Origin: Verrucomicrobiales bacterium
GTDB taxonomy: Bacteria; Verrucomicrobiota; Verrucomicrobiia; Verrucomicrobiales; DEV007
Direction of reading: 5' to 3'
Length of the DNA: 64,000 nucleotides
Assembly (NCBI GenBank): GCA_028047635.1
Contig: JAOFXR010000012.1
Location: 1 to 64,000, forward strand
Below the pieces are notes generated by a model. The model searched no databases. It was not told where the DNA came from and was given only the letters and a program-made list of their open reading frames with translations. The position numbers and the translations under genes are program-made. Shown here piece by piece: positions 19,581 through 29,904 of this stretch. Each line of letters begins with the position of its first letter. Position 1 is the stretch's first letter.

Positions 19581-20876
19581 TTAGGAAAACAGATCGAGAA
19601 CAGGCTCTCCTTTGTGAGCGACGGTAAACGGACGCTTGCTCGGGCTGTAGAGGATTTGATCCAGTGGCAGGCCCATTGCGTAGGCGATCGTGGCATTGAA
19701 GTCGGGGATCTTCACGGCGTTTTCGATGACGTTTTCACCGCCTTCGTCAGTCTTTCCGTATTTGACTCCTCCTTTGAATCCACCTCCAACGAGGACTGAG
19801 CTGAACGCTTTCGGAAAGTGATCACGACCCGCGTTCTGGTTGATACGAGGGGTCCGTCCGAACTCAGTCGTCAAAACAACGACCGTATCTTCCAGTTTCC
19901 CACGACGCTCCAGATCGTCGAGCAATGCACCCATTCCCTGATCGAGAACGCCGCACTTTTCAGGGGCTTCGACAAAGACGTTGTTGTGCATATCCCAACC
20001 GCCGTAACTCACTTCCACTGCGCGAACGTCGTGTTCAATGAGTCGACGTGCAAGAAGACAGCCCTGTCCGAATGAATTGTCGCCGTAGCGCTCTCGAGTC
20101 ATTTCGTCTTCCTGCTTGAGGTCGAATGCCTGAAGGTCTTTGCTCTGCATAATGCGAACAGCGTCGTCATACATCTGAGTGTAGGCGCGAACTTGCTTCA
20201 CATCATAAGTCTCGTGAAATTCAGTATCGAATTTTCCGGCGAGCTCGAGTCGGTGATCGAACGTCTCCTGATTCACACCGCGGAGCTTGGAGTTTTTCAG
20301 TCCGGATTGGGGATCGTTGATCGCAAGGGGCTCGAACTCGGGCTCGAAGAATCCACCTCCGCCATTGATGCGGCTGTTGCCTCCCACAAAAACGGAACCG
20401 GGGAGGTTTGGATTCATGCGGCCTTTGTATTTTAATGCCCAGGCACCGATTCCGGGGTGACGGATCGTAGCTCGTTGATCGTAACTTGTGTGCATCAGGT
20501 AGTTGCCCTGATCGTGTGCACCGGCAGTGGATGTCAGTGAGTTAATGATCGTAAGTTTCTCGCCATGCTTCGCGAGAGCGGGGAGATACTCGGAGATCTT
20601 GAGATCATCGACGTTGGTATTAATCGTCTTGGTTTGTCCCTGATTCTCGTGACCTGGCTTGGTATCAAAGGTGTCGAGATGGGTCATGCCTCCTGCCATG
20701 TAGAGGTAAATGATATGTTTTGCAGCACCAGCACGCTCGGGAAGGCCGAGATCGGGACCGAGTGCTCCTTGGGACCGGTTTGTAAGGCCCAGTGCGCCCA
20801 CTCCGAGGAAAGATTTGGCGGTTCCTTCCATGAACCGGCGTCGGCTCCATTCGTCTGATTTGAATGCTGATTTCAT
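19581..20876 (-). CDS. DUF1501 domain-containing protein (TAT-exported)
   Basis: N-terminal SRRRFMEG twin-arginine motif; HIIYLYMAGGMTHLDTFDTKPG; TTEFGRTPRINQNAGRDHFPKAFSSVLVGGGFKGG. Confidence 0.93.
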   Translation of the reverse strand: MKSAFKSDEWSRRRFMEGTAKSFLGVGALGLTNRSQGALGPDLGLPERAGAAKHIIYLYMAGGMTHLDTFDTKPGHENQGQTKTINTNVDDLKISEYLPALAKHGEKLTIINSLTSTAGAHDQGNYLMHTSYDQRATIRHPGIGAWALKYKGRMNPNLPGSVFVGGNSRINGGGGFFEPEFEPLAINDPQSGLKNSKLRGVNQETFDHRLELAGKFDTEFHETYDVKQVRAYTQMYDDAVRIMQSKDLQAFDLKQEDEMTRERYGDNSFGQGCLLARRLIEHDVRAVEVSYGGWDMHNNVFVEAPEKCGVLDQGMGALLDDLERRGKLEDTVVVLTTEFGRTPRINQNAGRDHFPKAFSSVLVGGGFKGGVKYGKTDEGGENVIENAVKIPDFNATIAYAMGLPLDQILYSPSKRPFTVAHKGEPVLDLFS

Positions 20877-20918
20877 AATGATAGTAGCGGGGGCTGAGGT
20901 GAGGTGGGTAGAGAAAGT

Positions 20919-23336
20919 TTACTGTACAAAGATGAATTGGCGAGTGTTGAGGAGAGCCCATACGATTCCTTCGTAAGCACTGTCGCCGTTTGCTTCCAAC
21001 TCACTGAGTGCGATCGCCATTTCCTTTTCAGTTGGTTCGCGGGTGAGCATCGCCTGAAAGATCATATTGATCTTCTCTTTCGGATCACCCGCTTTGTGAA
21101 TGCGGTTTCCAAAGACGGCGAACTCGTTGGTGAGCGCTTCAACGATGGTTCCGTTGAGGAGGTTGAGTGCCTGGGGGACAGAAGCGTGATGAGCTGCGTT
21201 CTCGATTACTTCGCGGTCAGACTGGCCAAATTCGCGAAGGAAGTGACCGCGACGTGCTGGGGACTCGAGTTCGGATGCTCGCGCCATTTGTGAGACGAGG
21301 GAAGTGTAAACCTGGTAGTCTCTCTTTTTCTGACCGACCCAGGCTTTTTCGAGAGACGATTGCTTTCGATTCCAATCCTTCAGCTTGGCGCGGTCAAGTC
21401 CTTCGGGAGCGGTTTCTTTTTCATACTTGGGCATTTCAGGTTTGGGAAGCTTGGTAAGAACGGCATTTTCGACGTTCCCTCCCGACATCATTTCACCATC
21501 TTGCATTGTGAGGGCCATTTCGCTCATTCCCATGGCGAGGAGTAATTCACCTTCTTCGACTTTTTCACCTACGTTCTCGTAACCGATATCGGAGACGATG
21601 CGGCGGGTTTCTTTGCGGAGCTCTCCGAGTTCCTTGTTGAGGCTACGGTAGCGGTCCTCATCTTCAGCTTCGCGAGCGGCATACATCTTTTCCCGAATCT
21701 TTTCCTCCTTCGGCTTCACGCTCTCGTAAGCATGTGCGACGGCTTTTACCATTTTGATGTAGCTGTCTTCGTCGCGATCTTCGAGAGAGTGATAGATTCG
21801 CTTCACTTTCTCTACAGAAGAGAGTTGGCCTTTGAGTTTTGGTCGATAGTCATCTGCCTCGGGGAGCGCGAGAGCGACGATGGAATCCCAGATTTGCTCA
21901 GCGGTCATGCGGCGGAGTACCGGCCCCTGGAAGTAATAGGGCATTCCCATGACGAGTTCCTCCGAGTTGGCTCCACGCTGATAGGTTTGAGTATTGTAAA
22001 GAATCTCAAGATAGGCGCGCATGTCATAGTCGAGATTGCGCATTAACTCTTCGAGATAGGTAAGCAGCTCAGGATTGGTGACTGGCGTTTGATCGGTAAG
22101 GTCATCAACCGGCTCAAATATTCCGTGACCAAAGGCGCGCTTCCAGAGGCGGTTTGCGATGATTTTGGTGAAAGTGGGGTTCTCGGATGAGGTCATCCAC
22201 TCGGCGTAGGCGTCGATCGTAGAATCATCGATGTTTTCCATGTCGATTTCAGCTCCGAACATAGTGGCTGGCTTCACCGGATCGTTAGGCTTGGCGTCGT
22301 CGTATTGGTAATCGTGAGGAAGCTTCAGCGTCTTTTCCGTCTCCGAGGTCTGCACATACCGAAGTGGGTTGTAGAGATCGTTCACCGCATTCCGCATTTG
22401 GCGGGTGTCATGATTGTAGGATTCAAACGCCTCGACGGAACGCTTCGCTGCAGCACGAAACTGCTTGTCGTTCATTTTGTAGCGATCCAGATACTTCTGA
22501 TATTTCTTTGGATCCGAAGTGTATCTTTCGAGCGTCGCCATGTTGGTCACCATCGGGAATCCTTTGGTGTTTACCGCTTTTTGATGATAATCGGTGCGCT
22601 CATCTCTCTGGTATTTGGAAAGAAATTTTCGGTTCTCTGAGTCGTAACGACGGGCATCCATTCCATAAGAGAAGGCTGCCATGTGGAAATAGTCCATCTG
22701 GGTCCAGACATCGAAGGGATGGTTGTGGCACTGCGCGCATTCGAGGCGTGTTCCGAGAAATACACGGACGGTGTTCGACATGTTATCGAGAGGCATGCCG
22801 CGATCTCTGATGTAGTAACCGACGGCTCCGTTTTCCCAGAGCTTTCCGCGTGCCGCGACGAGGTCAAAAACGAACTCGTCGTACGGTTTGTTTTCCTTAA
22901 TCGCTTCTTTGATCCATAGCTGATAGGCAGCTTCCGCCTGAGCGGCTCCCGTTCCGAGAGCAGAATTGACTCTCAGGATGTCGGCCCAAAAGTTGTAGCC
23001 GTGACTTACGGCCCCATTGCTCTCGAGGAGATCCCGGATCAGTTGCTGACGCTTTCTCGCGTAGGTGGAGCCTTGAAAATTCTCGGCTTCTTCAATCGTG
23101 GGAATTCTTCCCGCAATATCGAGATAGGCCCGGCGAATGAAGGTTTCGTCGGTGATCGCCTCATTTGGCTTGATGCCGTTCTCCTTCAATTTCCCGGCAA
23201 CGAGATCATCGATCTTCGCGGACGCATCCTTGATCGAAACACCGTGAACCGATTGGTCGATGTTGTCCTTGGCCGAGAGCGGTAGGCCGGAGACGAAGAG
23301 AGAAAAGAGGACGGTGAAAAGAATGGGGAGCTTCAT
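20919..23336 (-). CDS. DUF1549/DUF1553 domain protein (PSCyt2/PSD1 type), secreted
   Basis: RRAYLDIAGRIPT; LGTRLECAQCHNHPFDVWTQMDYFHMAAF; RLWKRAFGHGIFEPVDDL; LNGTIVEALT. Start at MKLPILFTVLFSL (23336) preferred to the ORF start at 23618, which overlaps the neighbouring gene. Confidence 0.9.
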   Translation of the reverse strand: MKLPILFTVLFSLFVSGLPLSAKDNIDQSVHGVSIKDASAKIDDLVAGKLKENGIKPNEAITDETFIRRAYLDIAGRIPTIEEAENFQGSTYARKRQQLIRDLLESNGAVSHGYNFWADILRVNSALGTGAAQAEAAYQLWIKEAIKENKPYDEFVFDLVAARGKLWENGAVGYYIRDRGMPLDNMSNTVRVFLGTRLECAQCHNHPFDVWTQMDYFHMAAFSYGMDARRYDSENRKFLSKYQRDERTDYHQKAVNTKGFPMVTNMATLERYTSDPKKYQKYLDRYKMNDKQFRAAAKRSVEAFESYNHDTRQMRNAVNDLYNPLRYVQTSETEKTLKLPHDYQYDDAKPNDPVKPATMFGAEIDMENIDDSTIDAYAEWMTSSENPTFTKIIANRLWKRAFGHGIFEPVDDLTDQTPVTNPELLTYLEELMRNLDYDMRAYLEILYNTQTYQRGANSEELVMGMPYYFQGPVLRRMTAEQIWDSIVALALPEADDYRPKLKGQLSSVEKVKRIYHSLEDRDEDSYIKMVKAVAHAYESVKPKEEKIREKMYAAREAEDEDRYRSLNKELGELRKETRRIVSDIGYENVGEKVEEGELLLAMGMSEMALTMQDGEMMSGGNVENAVLTKLPKPEMPKYEKETAPEGLDRAKLKDWNRKQSSLEKAWVGQKKRDYQVYTSLVSQMARASELESPARRGHFLREFGQSDREVIENAAHHASVPQALNLLNGTIVEALTNEFAVFGNRIHKAGDPKEKINMIFQAMLTREPTEKEMAIALSELEANGDSAYEGIVWALLNTRQFIFVQ

Positions 23337-23491
23337 AAAACAGCGCGGGTTCACCGGATTATACCCTGATCGCTGCTTTTTGTTGCGTATATAACAGTCC
23401 TCAATTACGCCAACCTGCTTAGCCCAAGAGAGCCATATAAGTCCTTGGTTCTTGGACTCGACGCGGCCTGAGGGTGAGATTACGAGACCGT

Positions 23492-24586
23492 TTAAAACTC
23501 CAAACAGATAGGGGCGGGAACGTTGGCGATATTGCCGCTGAAGAGAAGCCCGCCTGTTTTCTGGTCGATCGAGAAAACCGAAAGCGTGTTTGAGTAGCGC
23601 CCCGCAGCGATGAGCCATTTCCCATCCGGGCTGATATTGAAATTTCTCGGCCAGCTGCCGCGAATCGATTCCCGCTCGATGAAGGATAGCTCACCACTCT
23701 TCGCATCGACGGCGAAAGCCGTGATGGAGTCGTGACCACGGTTGGACGCGTAGACAAATTTTCCCGAAGGGTGGACGCGAATCTCAGCGGCCTTGTTAGG
23801 GATTTCTTTTAGTTCCTCAGGCAGATTTTTGATGGTCTGCAAAGCGGTCATCGTTCCTGCCTTGGCGTCGTAATTGAAAACGGTGACCGAGAGGAGCATC
23901 TCATTGAGGAGATAGATTTTCGTGCCGTCCTTGCTGAACTTCATGTGGCGCGGGCCACCTCCTGGAACGGCGATGCCTGCACCGTGTGGGGCGATGGTTT
24001 TGGCGTCGTGGTCGATTTGGTAAATGAAGACCTTGTCCGCTCCGAGATCGGGAATGAAGAGAAAGCGATTATCCGGGCTGACGCCGCTCCAATGCGGATG
24101 TGGAGATTTCTGACGGGATTCATCAGGGCCACTTCCGGTGTGCTCAATGAGCGAGGTGCGCTCGCCGATGCTGCCGTCGTCTTCAATCGCATACGTAGAA
24201 ACGGAGCCGCCTCCGTATTGGGCGGAGAAAAGGATTTTCCCTTCGTGATCAACGGAAACATGGGCCGCTCCGCCATCACCAGTCGGAACCGTGTTGAGCA
24301 GGGTGAGTGATTCATCCTCATTGATGAGGAAAGAAGCGACGCTTCCTTTATCGACGCCACAGACCGCGTAGAGGTGCGTCCTTTTCGCATTGATCGCTAG
24401 AAAGCCGGGGCCTGCGATCTCGGCTGCGAGAACTGGATCGCTGAGTGTGCCGTTCTCCGTATTCAGCGAGGTTTTGTAGATTCCTTCAGCCCCTTTGCCA
24501 CCGGTTCCAATCCAAATGGTTTGGTCAGCAGCGGTGAGAGCGCTTGTAGAGGCGAGGAGGCATAGGGTGAGTAAAAGACGTGTCAT
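23492..24586 (-). CDS. Lactonase family protein (YbhE/6-phosphogluconolactonase-like beta-propeller), secreted
   Basis: Signal peptide; HPHWSGVSPDNRFLFIPDLGADKVFIY; GGGPRHMKFSKDGTKIYLLNEM; EIRVHPSGKFVYASNRGHDSITAFAV. Confidence 0.9.
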   Translation of the reverse strand: MTRLLLTLCLLASTSALTAADQTIWIGTGGKGAEGIYKTSLNTENGTLSDPVLAAEIAGPGFLAINAKRTHLYAVCGVDKGSVASFLINEDESLTLLNTVPTGDGGAAHVSVDHEGKILFSAQYGGGSVSTYAIEDDGSIGERTSLIEHTGSGPDESRQKSPHPHWSGVSPDNRFLFIPDLGADKVFIYQIDHDAKTIAPHGAGIAVPGGGPRHMKFSKDGTKIYLLNEMLLSVTVFNYDAKAGTMTALQTIKNLPEELKEIPNKAAEIRVHPSGKFVYASNRGHDSITAFAVDAKSGELSFIERESIRGSWPRNFNISPDGKWLIAAGRYSNTLSVFSIDQKTGGLLFSGNIANVPAPICLEF

Positions 24587-24705
24587 TGAGATATTGGGCG
24601 TTGGGTTTTGGTGGTAAGGAACCGCTGATGGGCGCTAATGGAGCGCTAATCAGGGCGTCTGTAATGGGAAAAAAATATTCTCTCTAAAAATATTCTCTCT
24701 ACTTC

Positions 24706-26208
24706 TCACTCGTAATCCCACTTCATGATCCACGGATCCTGCATCTCCTTCTGAAATTTCTTCATCTTCTCCTGATACTGGATGAGGACGTCGCGGTATT
24801 CAGGATCGGAGGCGAGGTTTTTGGCTTCGTAGGGATCGTCGCTGATTTTATAGAGCTCAAAAGCGGGGCGGTGAATATACTCGCCGACGGACTTCTGGCC
24901 GTAAGGGGCGTCGAGTGACTCCTGAAACTGCGCCTGAAAGCTACTCGCTGCCCAAAGGTCTGATGCGAACGGGTAAGGAAGCTGGTGAGCTATGTTCCAT
25001 ATGAGCTTGTAGTTTTTGTCGCGCACTACCCGCATGGGGTAATACATCTGAATTTCGTGAAAGGTATGTGAACCGAAGGCGGTCTCCCAGTGTTCGGCGT
25101 CAGGCTTCCCGAGAATAGGAACCCATGACTTGCCGTGATAGCTCGTGAGGTTGGGGCCGAGATTGTCTTTGCTCACTTCGGGGAAGTCTTTCCAGAATTT
25201 CTTGGCAGCGACCATTTTCTTCGGGGCGTTCTTATCAGCATCGAGACCGCCGGCAAAATCGAGCAGGCTTGGTGTGATGTCGATGTGGCTGATGAGTGCT
25301 TCGCTTTCAACGCCGCGAGTCTCTTCGTAGGGATTTCTGACAACGAAAGGTACTTTGAGGCCGCCTTCGTAGACGGTGGTTTTTCCTCCGGCGAATGCCA
25401 TGCCGTGGTCAGCGGTAAAGACGATGAGTGTTTTGTCGTAGAGGTCAGCCTCTTTCAGAATCTCAACCAATCTGGCGATGCCCTGGTCGACTCGTGAGAT
25501 GCTCTGGTAATACTGCACCAGCTCTTCGCGGGTGTCCGGAGTGTCGGGGAGGAAGTGGGGAATGGGGATATCAGCGGGATCGTAAAAGACTTCCTCAACA
25601 CCGGGGTAGGCTTCCTTATTGGGTAGATTGCCAAAGAGATTCGGTTTCAGCTCACGCTCGGATGTGCGATCAACGCCGCCGCCGCGGTGGGGATCCGAGG
25701 TGCCGAAGTAAAGGAAGAAGGGCTTCTCAGAATCGGCGGTGATGAATTCTTTCGTTTTATTCGCCATCTCAACCGCATTGCGTCCACTGTCTTTGTAGTA
25801 ATTTTCGTATCGAAAAACTTGCTCGGGAGCGACGTGGTATTTACCGACATGTCCGGTGCGATAGCCGGCGTTCGCCATGACGCGCGGAAGCGAAAGGCTC
25901 ACGACTGAGTGGTATGAACCAAATTTGTGATACGAGTGCTGGTGCCCGTATTGTCCGTTGCGATGATTGTGAAGTCCTGACATCACGACCGAGCGACTCG
26001 CTGAACAACTCGCGGTGGTTGCGAAGGCATTGTGAAAAAGGGTGCCATCTGCAGCGATCGCATCGATTGCCGGAGTCACCGCGGTGGGATCGCCATAACA
26101 GCCCAGGGTAGGGGATTCGTCATCTGCAATGATGAAAATGACATTCTTCTCTGCCGCAGTGGCAGAAAAGGTGAAAGCGGCGAAAAGAAGAGCGAGAAAT
26201 AATTTCAT
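24706..26208 (-). CDS. Sulfatase (heparan N-sulfatase/sulfamidase-like), secreted
   Basis: NVIFIIADDESPTLGCYGD; CSASRSVVMSG (C-X-A-X-R active-site variant); FTADHGMAF; FLYFGTSDPHRG. Confidence 0.92.
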   Translation of the reverse strand: MKLFLALLFAAFTFSATAAEKNVIFIIADDESPTLGCYGDPTAVTPAIDAIAADGTLFHNAFATTASCSASRSVVMSGLHNHRNGQYGHQHSYHKFGSYHSVVSLSLPRVMANAGYRTGHVGKYHVAPEQVFRYENYYKDSGRNAVEMANKTKEFITADSEKPFFLYFGTSDPHRGGGVDRTSERELKPNLFGNLPNKEAYPGVEEVFYDPADIPIPHFLPDTPDTREELVQYYQSISRVDQGIARLVEILKEADLYDKTLIVFTADHGMAFAGGKTTVYEGGLKVPFVVRNPYEETRGVESEALISHIDITPSLLDFAGGLDADKNAPKKMVAAKKFWKDFPEVSKDNLGPNLTSYHGKSWVPILGKPDAEHWETAFGSHTFHEIQMYYPMRVVRDKNYKLIWNIAHQLPYPFASDLWAASSFQAQFQESLDAPYGQKSVGEYIHRPAFELYKISDDPYEAKNLASDPEYRDVLIQYQEKMKKFQKEMQDPWIMKWDYE

Positions 26209-26277
26209 AGTCTGCGCCCAAGGTGCTGATATTCCCTCGACTGGTCAAGACTGGGAATACGTGAAATAGAGAGGCTC

Positions 26278-28221
26278 TCAAGTCCGTCGTCCGAACTTCC
26301 GATCCAGCTCTGCGTAGGTAATCTGGATGAGAGTTGGTCGTCCGTGCGGGCAGCAGTAGGGCATGTCACAGACGAGGGTGTCTTCGAGGAGCTTCTGCAA
26401 TTCACGATTGTGGAGCGGATCGTTCGCTTTGACCGCGTGGCGGCACACGGTTGTGGCAATCATGTCTTCGCCTAAGCGCAGTGCGGACATTTTGTCGCTT
26501 GCAGAGCGGATTTCACCGATGACATCATCAAGGAATGATTCGGGATCATCGCTTTTGAGAAAGTTCGGCAGCGAGTCGATTTTTAAGGTGCTGCCGCCAA
26601 ACGGCTCGGCGGAAAGCCCCAGCTTGTCGAGCGTATCGAGATTCTTGCTGATGAGGTCAAAATCACGTGGCGAGAGTTCGACCATGATGGGGGTGAGGAG
26701 TCGCTGGCTCGGAACACCCTCGGTTTCCATGCGGCGTTTCATTTCCTCAAACAGGACTCGCTCGTGCGCGGCGTGCTGGTCCATGAGGACGAGGCCTTCT
26801 TTGCTCTCGAGGAGGACATAGAGCTTTCCGATCACTCCGATCAGCTTGTAGTCCGACGCCTTCGGCTTTTCATTGGCGGCTGCTTCTGAAAAATCACGAT
26901 CGACAGGGCTTTGTCCGAGAGGGTCAGGTGCTTCGGTCAACCCTGTTGGGTCCGTGGCTTGCCCCTGTTGGGCGGTCGACTCAATAGGGTGGGATAGGTC
27001 CGGCGTGGGCCCTGCCTCTGATTCGAAGCGTTTGCGTTCGGTGCTGGTGAAAAGTTCTGGTCTTGCCTCTTCCGGGGCCGGGTCTGACGCGGTTCGGCCG
27101 AGATCGCCCCAGTCGGATCGCAGCGAACGTTGCTCGTTTTCAGGGATGAGGTTTTCCTGAACGACGATGGGATCAGTCGGCTTGAATTTATCAGTTCCGG
27201 TGAGTCCAACGCCAGAGACGGGGCGCGTCATGCGCTCACGCAAGGTGCCCTGGACTGCTCCGATGATCGCGTCTTGAACGCCGAATCCATCGTGAAAACG
27301 CACTTCCCTTTTCGCGGGGTGAACGTTGACATCGACGGCAGTGGGATCGGTTTCGATAAAGAGGAATGTGACGGGGAATTGCCCTTTCATGAGGGCGGTG
27401 TGGTAGCCTTCGCGAAGCGCTCGTGTAATGATCGCGGCTTCGACAGGACGTCCGTTGAGAAAGCTGAGTTGCTGCTTCCGGTCGCTGCGGCCCATTCCGG
27501 GAGGGCCGATAAAACCTTTCACCCGAACGCCTTTGTGGTCGTGAGGTTCGATTTCGAGGAGTCTCCCCGCGAGATCCATTCCAACAAGTCCTCCGATGCG
27601 CTCGCGGAGGCTCGTGGTTGCGGGCAGTTGGAAGGCGAGGCGGTCATTGCGGACGAGTGAAAAGCGGATGTTCTCGTGCGCGATCGCTTGCGTTTTGATG
27701 GTCTGCTCGAGATGAGAATACTCGGTGTTTTCGGTGCGCAGGAATTTGCGACGGGCCGGAAGATTGTAAAAAAGTGAGCGTGCTTCGATCTGAGTGCCGG
27801 GAGATTCCCCGCAGTCTTTCACGCTGATGATTTTGCCCCCATTAATGATAATTTCAGTTCCGGTGAGCGTATCAGGCTCGCGGGTCGTGAGGCGGAATTT
27901 GGATACGCTCGCGATGCTGGGAATCGCCTCTCCGCGAAAACCGAGGGTATGGATCGCAGCGAGGTCTTCTTTCGTGCGGATTTTGGAGGTCGCATTCCGT
28001 TCTAGACACATGAGCGCGTCGTCCCGATTCATTCCACAGCCATCGTCGGTGACGCGAATTAAGGCGATCCCTCCGCGCTGGACGCGAACCTCGATATTGG
28101 ACGCTCCAGCGTCGATACTGTTTTCCACGAGCTCTTTGACGACAGAGGAGGGGCGCTCGACCACTTCACCAGCGGCAACTTGGCTGGCGAGGGCTTCGGG
28201 GAGGAGTCTGATTTTTCCCAT
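26278..28221 (-). CDS. mutL: DNA mismatch repair endonuclease MutL
   Basis: MGKIRLLPEALASQVAAGEVVERPSSVVKELVENSIDAGA; DDGCGMNRDDA; TLGFRGEAIPSIASVS; C-terminal dimerisation domain with CPHGRPTLIQI. Confidence 0.97.
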   Translation of the reverse strand: MGKIRLLPEALASQVAAGEVVERPSSVVKELVENSIDAGASNIEVRVQRGGIALIRVTDDGCGMNRDDALMCLERNATSKIRTKEDLAAIHTLGFRGEAIPSIASVSKFRLTTREPDTLTGTEIIINGGKIISVKDCGESPGTQIEARSLFYNLPARRKFLRTENTEYSHLEQTIKTQAIAHENIRFSLVRNDRLAFQLPATTSLRERIGGLVGMDLAGRLLEIEPHDHKGVRVKGFIGPPGMGRSDRKQQLSFLNGRPVEAAIITRALREGYHTALMKGQFPVTFLFIETDPTAVDVNVHPAKREVRFHDGFGVQDAIIGAVQGTLRERMTRPVSGVGLTGTDKFKPTDPIVVQENLIPENEQRSLRSDWGDLGRTASDPAPEEARPELFTSTERKRFESEAGPTPDLSHPIESTAQQGQATDPTGLTEAPDPLGQSPVDRDFSEAAANEKPKASDYKLIGVIGKLYVLLESKEGLVLMDQHAAHERVLFEEMKRRMETEGVPSQRLLTPIMVELSPRDFDLISKNLDTLDKLGLSAEPFGGSTLKIDSLPNFLKSDDPESFLDDVIGEIRSASDKMSALRLGEDMIATTVCRHAVKANDPLHNRELQKLLEDTLVCDMPYCCPHGRPTLIQITYAELDRKFGRRT

Positions 28222-28330
28222 GACAATGCGGAAAGACAACTGAGAGCATCGGGACGTCAAAAGCAAATCGAAATCACTTGGGAATCTCGATCCCTGACCG
28301 TATATTGAAGCCACAAACGTAGAATTTATT

Positions 28331-28720
28331 ATGATTCAAGTGACAGACTCAGCCGCGACACATCTCCTATCGCTCCTTCAGGAAAAAGGTTTTTCTCCTG
28401 AGGAGGGCGGATTACGACTTTTTGTTGAAAAGGGGGGCTGCGCGGGAATGCAGTATGCGATGAAAGTCGGGCCAGGCGAGCCGGACGATGCGGTCGTCGA
28501 AAAAAACGGGGCGCGGGTATTCGTTGATCAGGAGAGCCGCGAGTATCTCGACCACTGCCAGCTCGATTACATCGACTCGCTCAACGATTCCGGTTTTAAA
28601 ATCGAAAACCCGAATGCGGCGAGAAGCTGCGGTTGCGGGACTTCTTTTGAGCCGTCGAAGGAAGGCGCTGCTCCGGAATACGACCCCGCAACGACGGACG
28701 GAGAAGTCTGCGGCAATTAG
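28331..28720 (+). CDS. Iron-sulfur cluster assembly/carrier protein (IscA/ErpA/HesB family)
   Basis: GGLRLFVEKGGCAGMQYAM; C-terminal SCGCGTSF motif. Confidence 0.92.
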   Translation: MIQVTDSAATHLLSLLQEKGFSPEEGGLRLFVEKGGCAGMQYAMKVGPGEPDDAVVEKNGARVFVDQESREYLDHCQLDYIDSLNDSGFKIENPNAARSCGCGTSFEPSKEGAAPEYDPATTDGEVCGN

Positions 28721-28735
28721 ACTGCTTTTTGATTT

Positions 28736-29593
28736 ATGGATACCGTTTCAGAAGGAACCCCGTTTTCGAGGGAGGCGCGTGAGGAGGATGACGGTCGCTA
28801 CGCGGGTGGCAACGTGATTCTCTGGATTGCGGCGATTGCCGTTCTGATCGGTTTGAATTTCGCGTCCTGGTCTTTTTGTATGTGGGTTTTCGGGCAGCCG
28901 GAACACCCCATGAATTATCGGCTCCTGACTAAGTTGGAAAAGCTGGATCCGATCGCCGGCGTATCTCCTGTTTCTGCGCCTCGTGGAAAATTTTACTCAG
29001 CGAAAGATCTCTACGCTCAGGTTTATCCATTTAATCCGATACAGCTCAAGGCTTACAACGGGATTTTGAAGCGCTACTACCTTAAGAATTACCTCGAGAG
29101 AAGTGATGTTACCTACCTCTCGGGTGAGTTCCGGGTGATCTCCGTTCAGGAAATGGGGCCGGACGATGTTTACTCCTCGGGTCTGGTGATTCGGGGGCAG
29201 TCGACTACCTTTCCTGATGCCATCCTCGATTTGGCGCTACCGACGCCGGATGTGCCGGAGAACTTTATGCTTTCGCCGGGGCAGATTATTCGGGTCGAAG
29301 AGCCGGCGATGTGTGCGGCGGTATTGAACGTCGATCGACTTCAGGATTCCACGATGATTTTCACGGCGGTGCCACTGATCTCAAAAACATCGGGAGCGAA
29401 CCCGGTCCCAAAAGAGCATCATTTCTCTGATTCCGCGGTGATCACCGTGAGTCCACCCGAGATTATCCAGATTGATCCCGAGAGATGGCCGATTAGCAGC
29501 GATAAAGAGGGTGTGGAGGTGAAGCCTGTTTCACTGTCCGAGACTCCTGCTGAGAATGGGGGAGCTGAAGACGAAGAAAAGCCGGCTGAGTAG
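28736..29593 (+). CDS. Membrane-anchored hypothetical protein
   Basis: 285 aa with one N-terminal TM segment (NVILWIAAIAVLIGLNFASWSFCMWVF); no recognised family. Confidence 0.6.
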   Translation: MDTVSEGTPFSREAREEDDGRYAGGNVILWIAAIAVLIGLNFASWSFCMWVFGQPEHPMNYRLLTKLEKLDPIAGVSPVSAPRGKFYSAKDLYAQVYPFNPIQLKAYNGILKRYYLKNYLERSDVTYLSGEFRVISVQEMGPDDVYSSGLVIRGQSTTFPDAILDLALPTPDVPENFMLSPGQIIRVEEPAMCAAVLNVDRLQDSTMIFTAVPLISKTSGANPVPKEHHFSDSAVITVSPPEIIQIDPERWPISSDKEGVEVKPVSLSETPAENGGAEDEEKPAE

Positions 29594-29663
29594 TTTTGAT
29601 TGGGAGAAATGATCGCAGCTATTTTGCTGCTCTTGCAGAACAGGGGAGGGCGTATCACTCTGT

Positions 29664-29743
29664 TAGGCTTTGAGTTAACTCTCGGAGAGTGTTGGGCACG
29701 TAGGCTTTCATCTCAGAGAGAAGCGGCAGAGACTCACGTCTTC
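29664..29743. repeat. 80-bp imperfect direct repeat, copy 1
   Basis: taggctttgagttaactctcggagagtgttgggcacgtaggctttcatctcagagagaagcggcagagactcacgtcttc; 71/80 identical to copy 2 by manual alignment. Confidence 0.85.
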
Positions 29744-29803
29744 TTTTTTTTGACTACTCCCCGTCGTCTCGATGCGCTGATTTCCTTTAGGGCAAGGTTC
29801 TGA

Positions 29804-29883
29804 TAGGCTTTGAATCAACACTCGGAGGGTGTTGGGCATGTAGGCTTCTATCTCAGAGAGAAGCAGCGGAGACTCACGTCTTC
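29804..29883. repeat. 80-bp imperfect direct repeat, copy 2
   Basis: taggctttgaatcaacactcggagggtgttgggcatgtaggcttctatctcagagagaagcagcggagactcacgtcttc; ungapped match to copy 1, period 140 bp. Confidence 0.85.
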
Positions 29884-29904
29884 GTTTCACTTAGCGTCGA
29901 ATTG

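Noticed and set aside
20919-23618. Long N-terminal extension of the DUF1549/1553 protein
   Set aside because: The first 94 residues are not signal-like and overlap the lactonase gene. A clear signal peptide begins at MKLPILFTVLFSL (23336).
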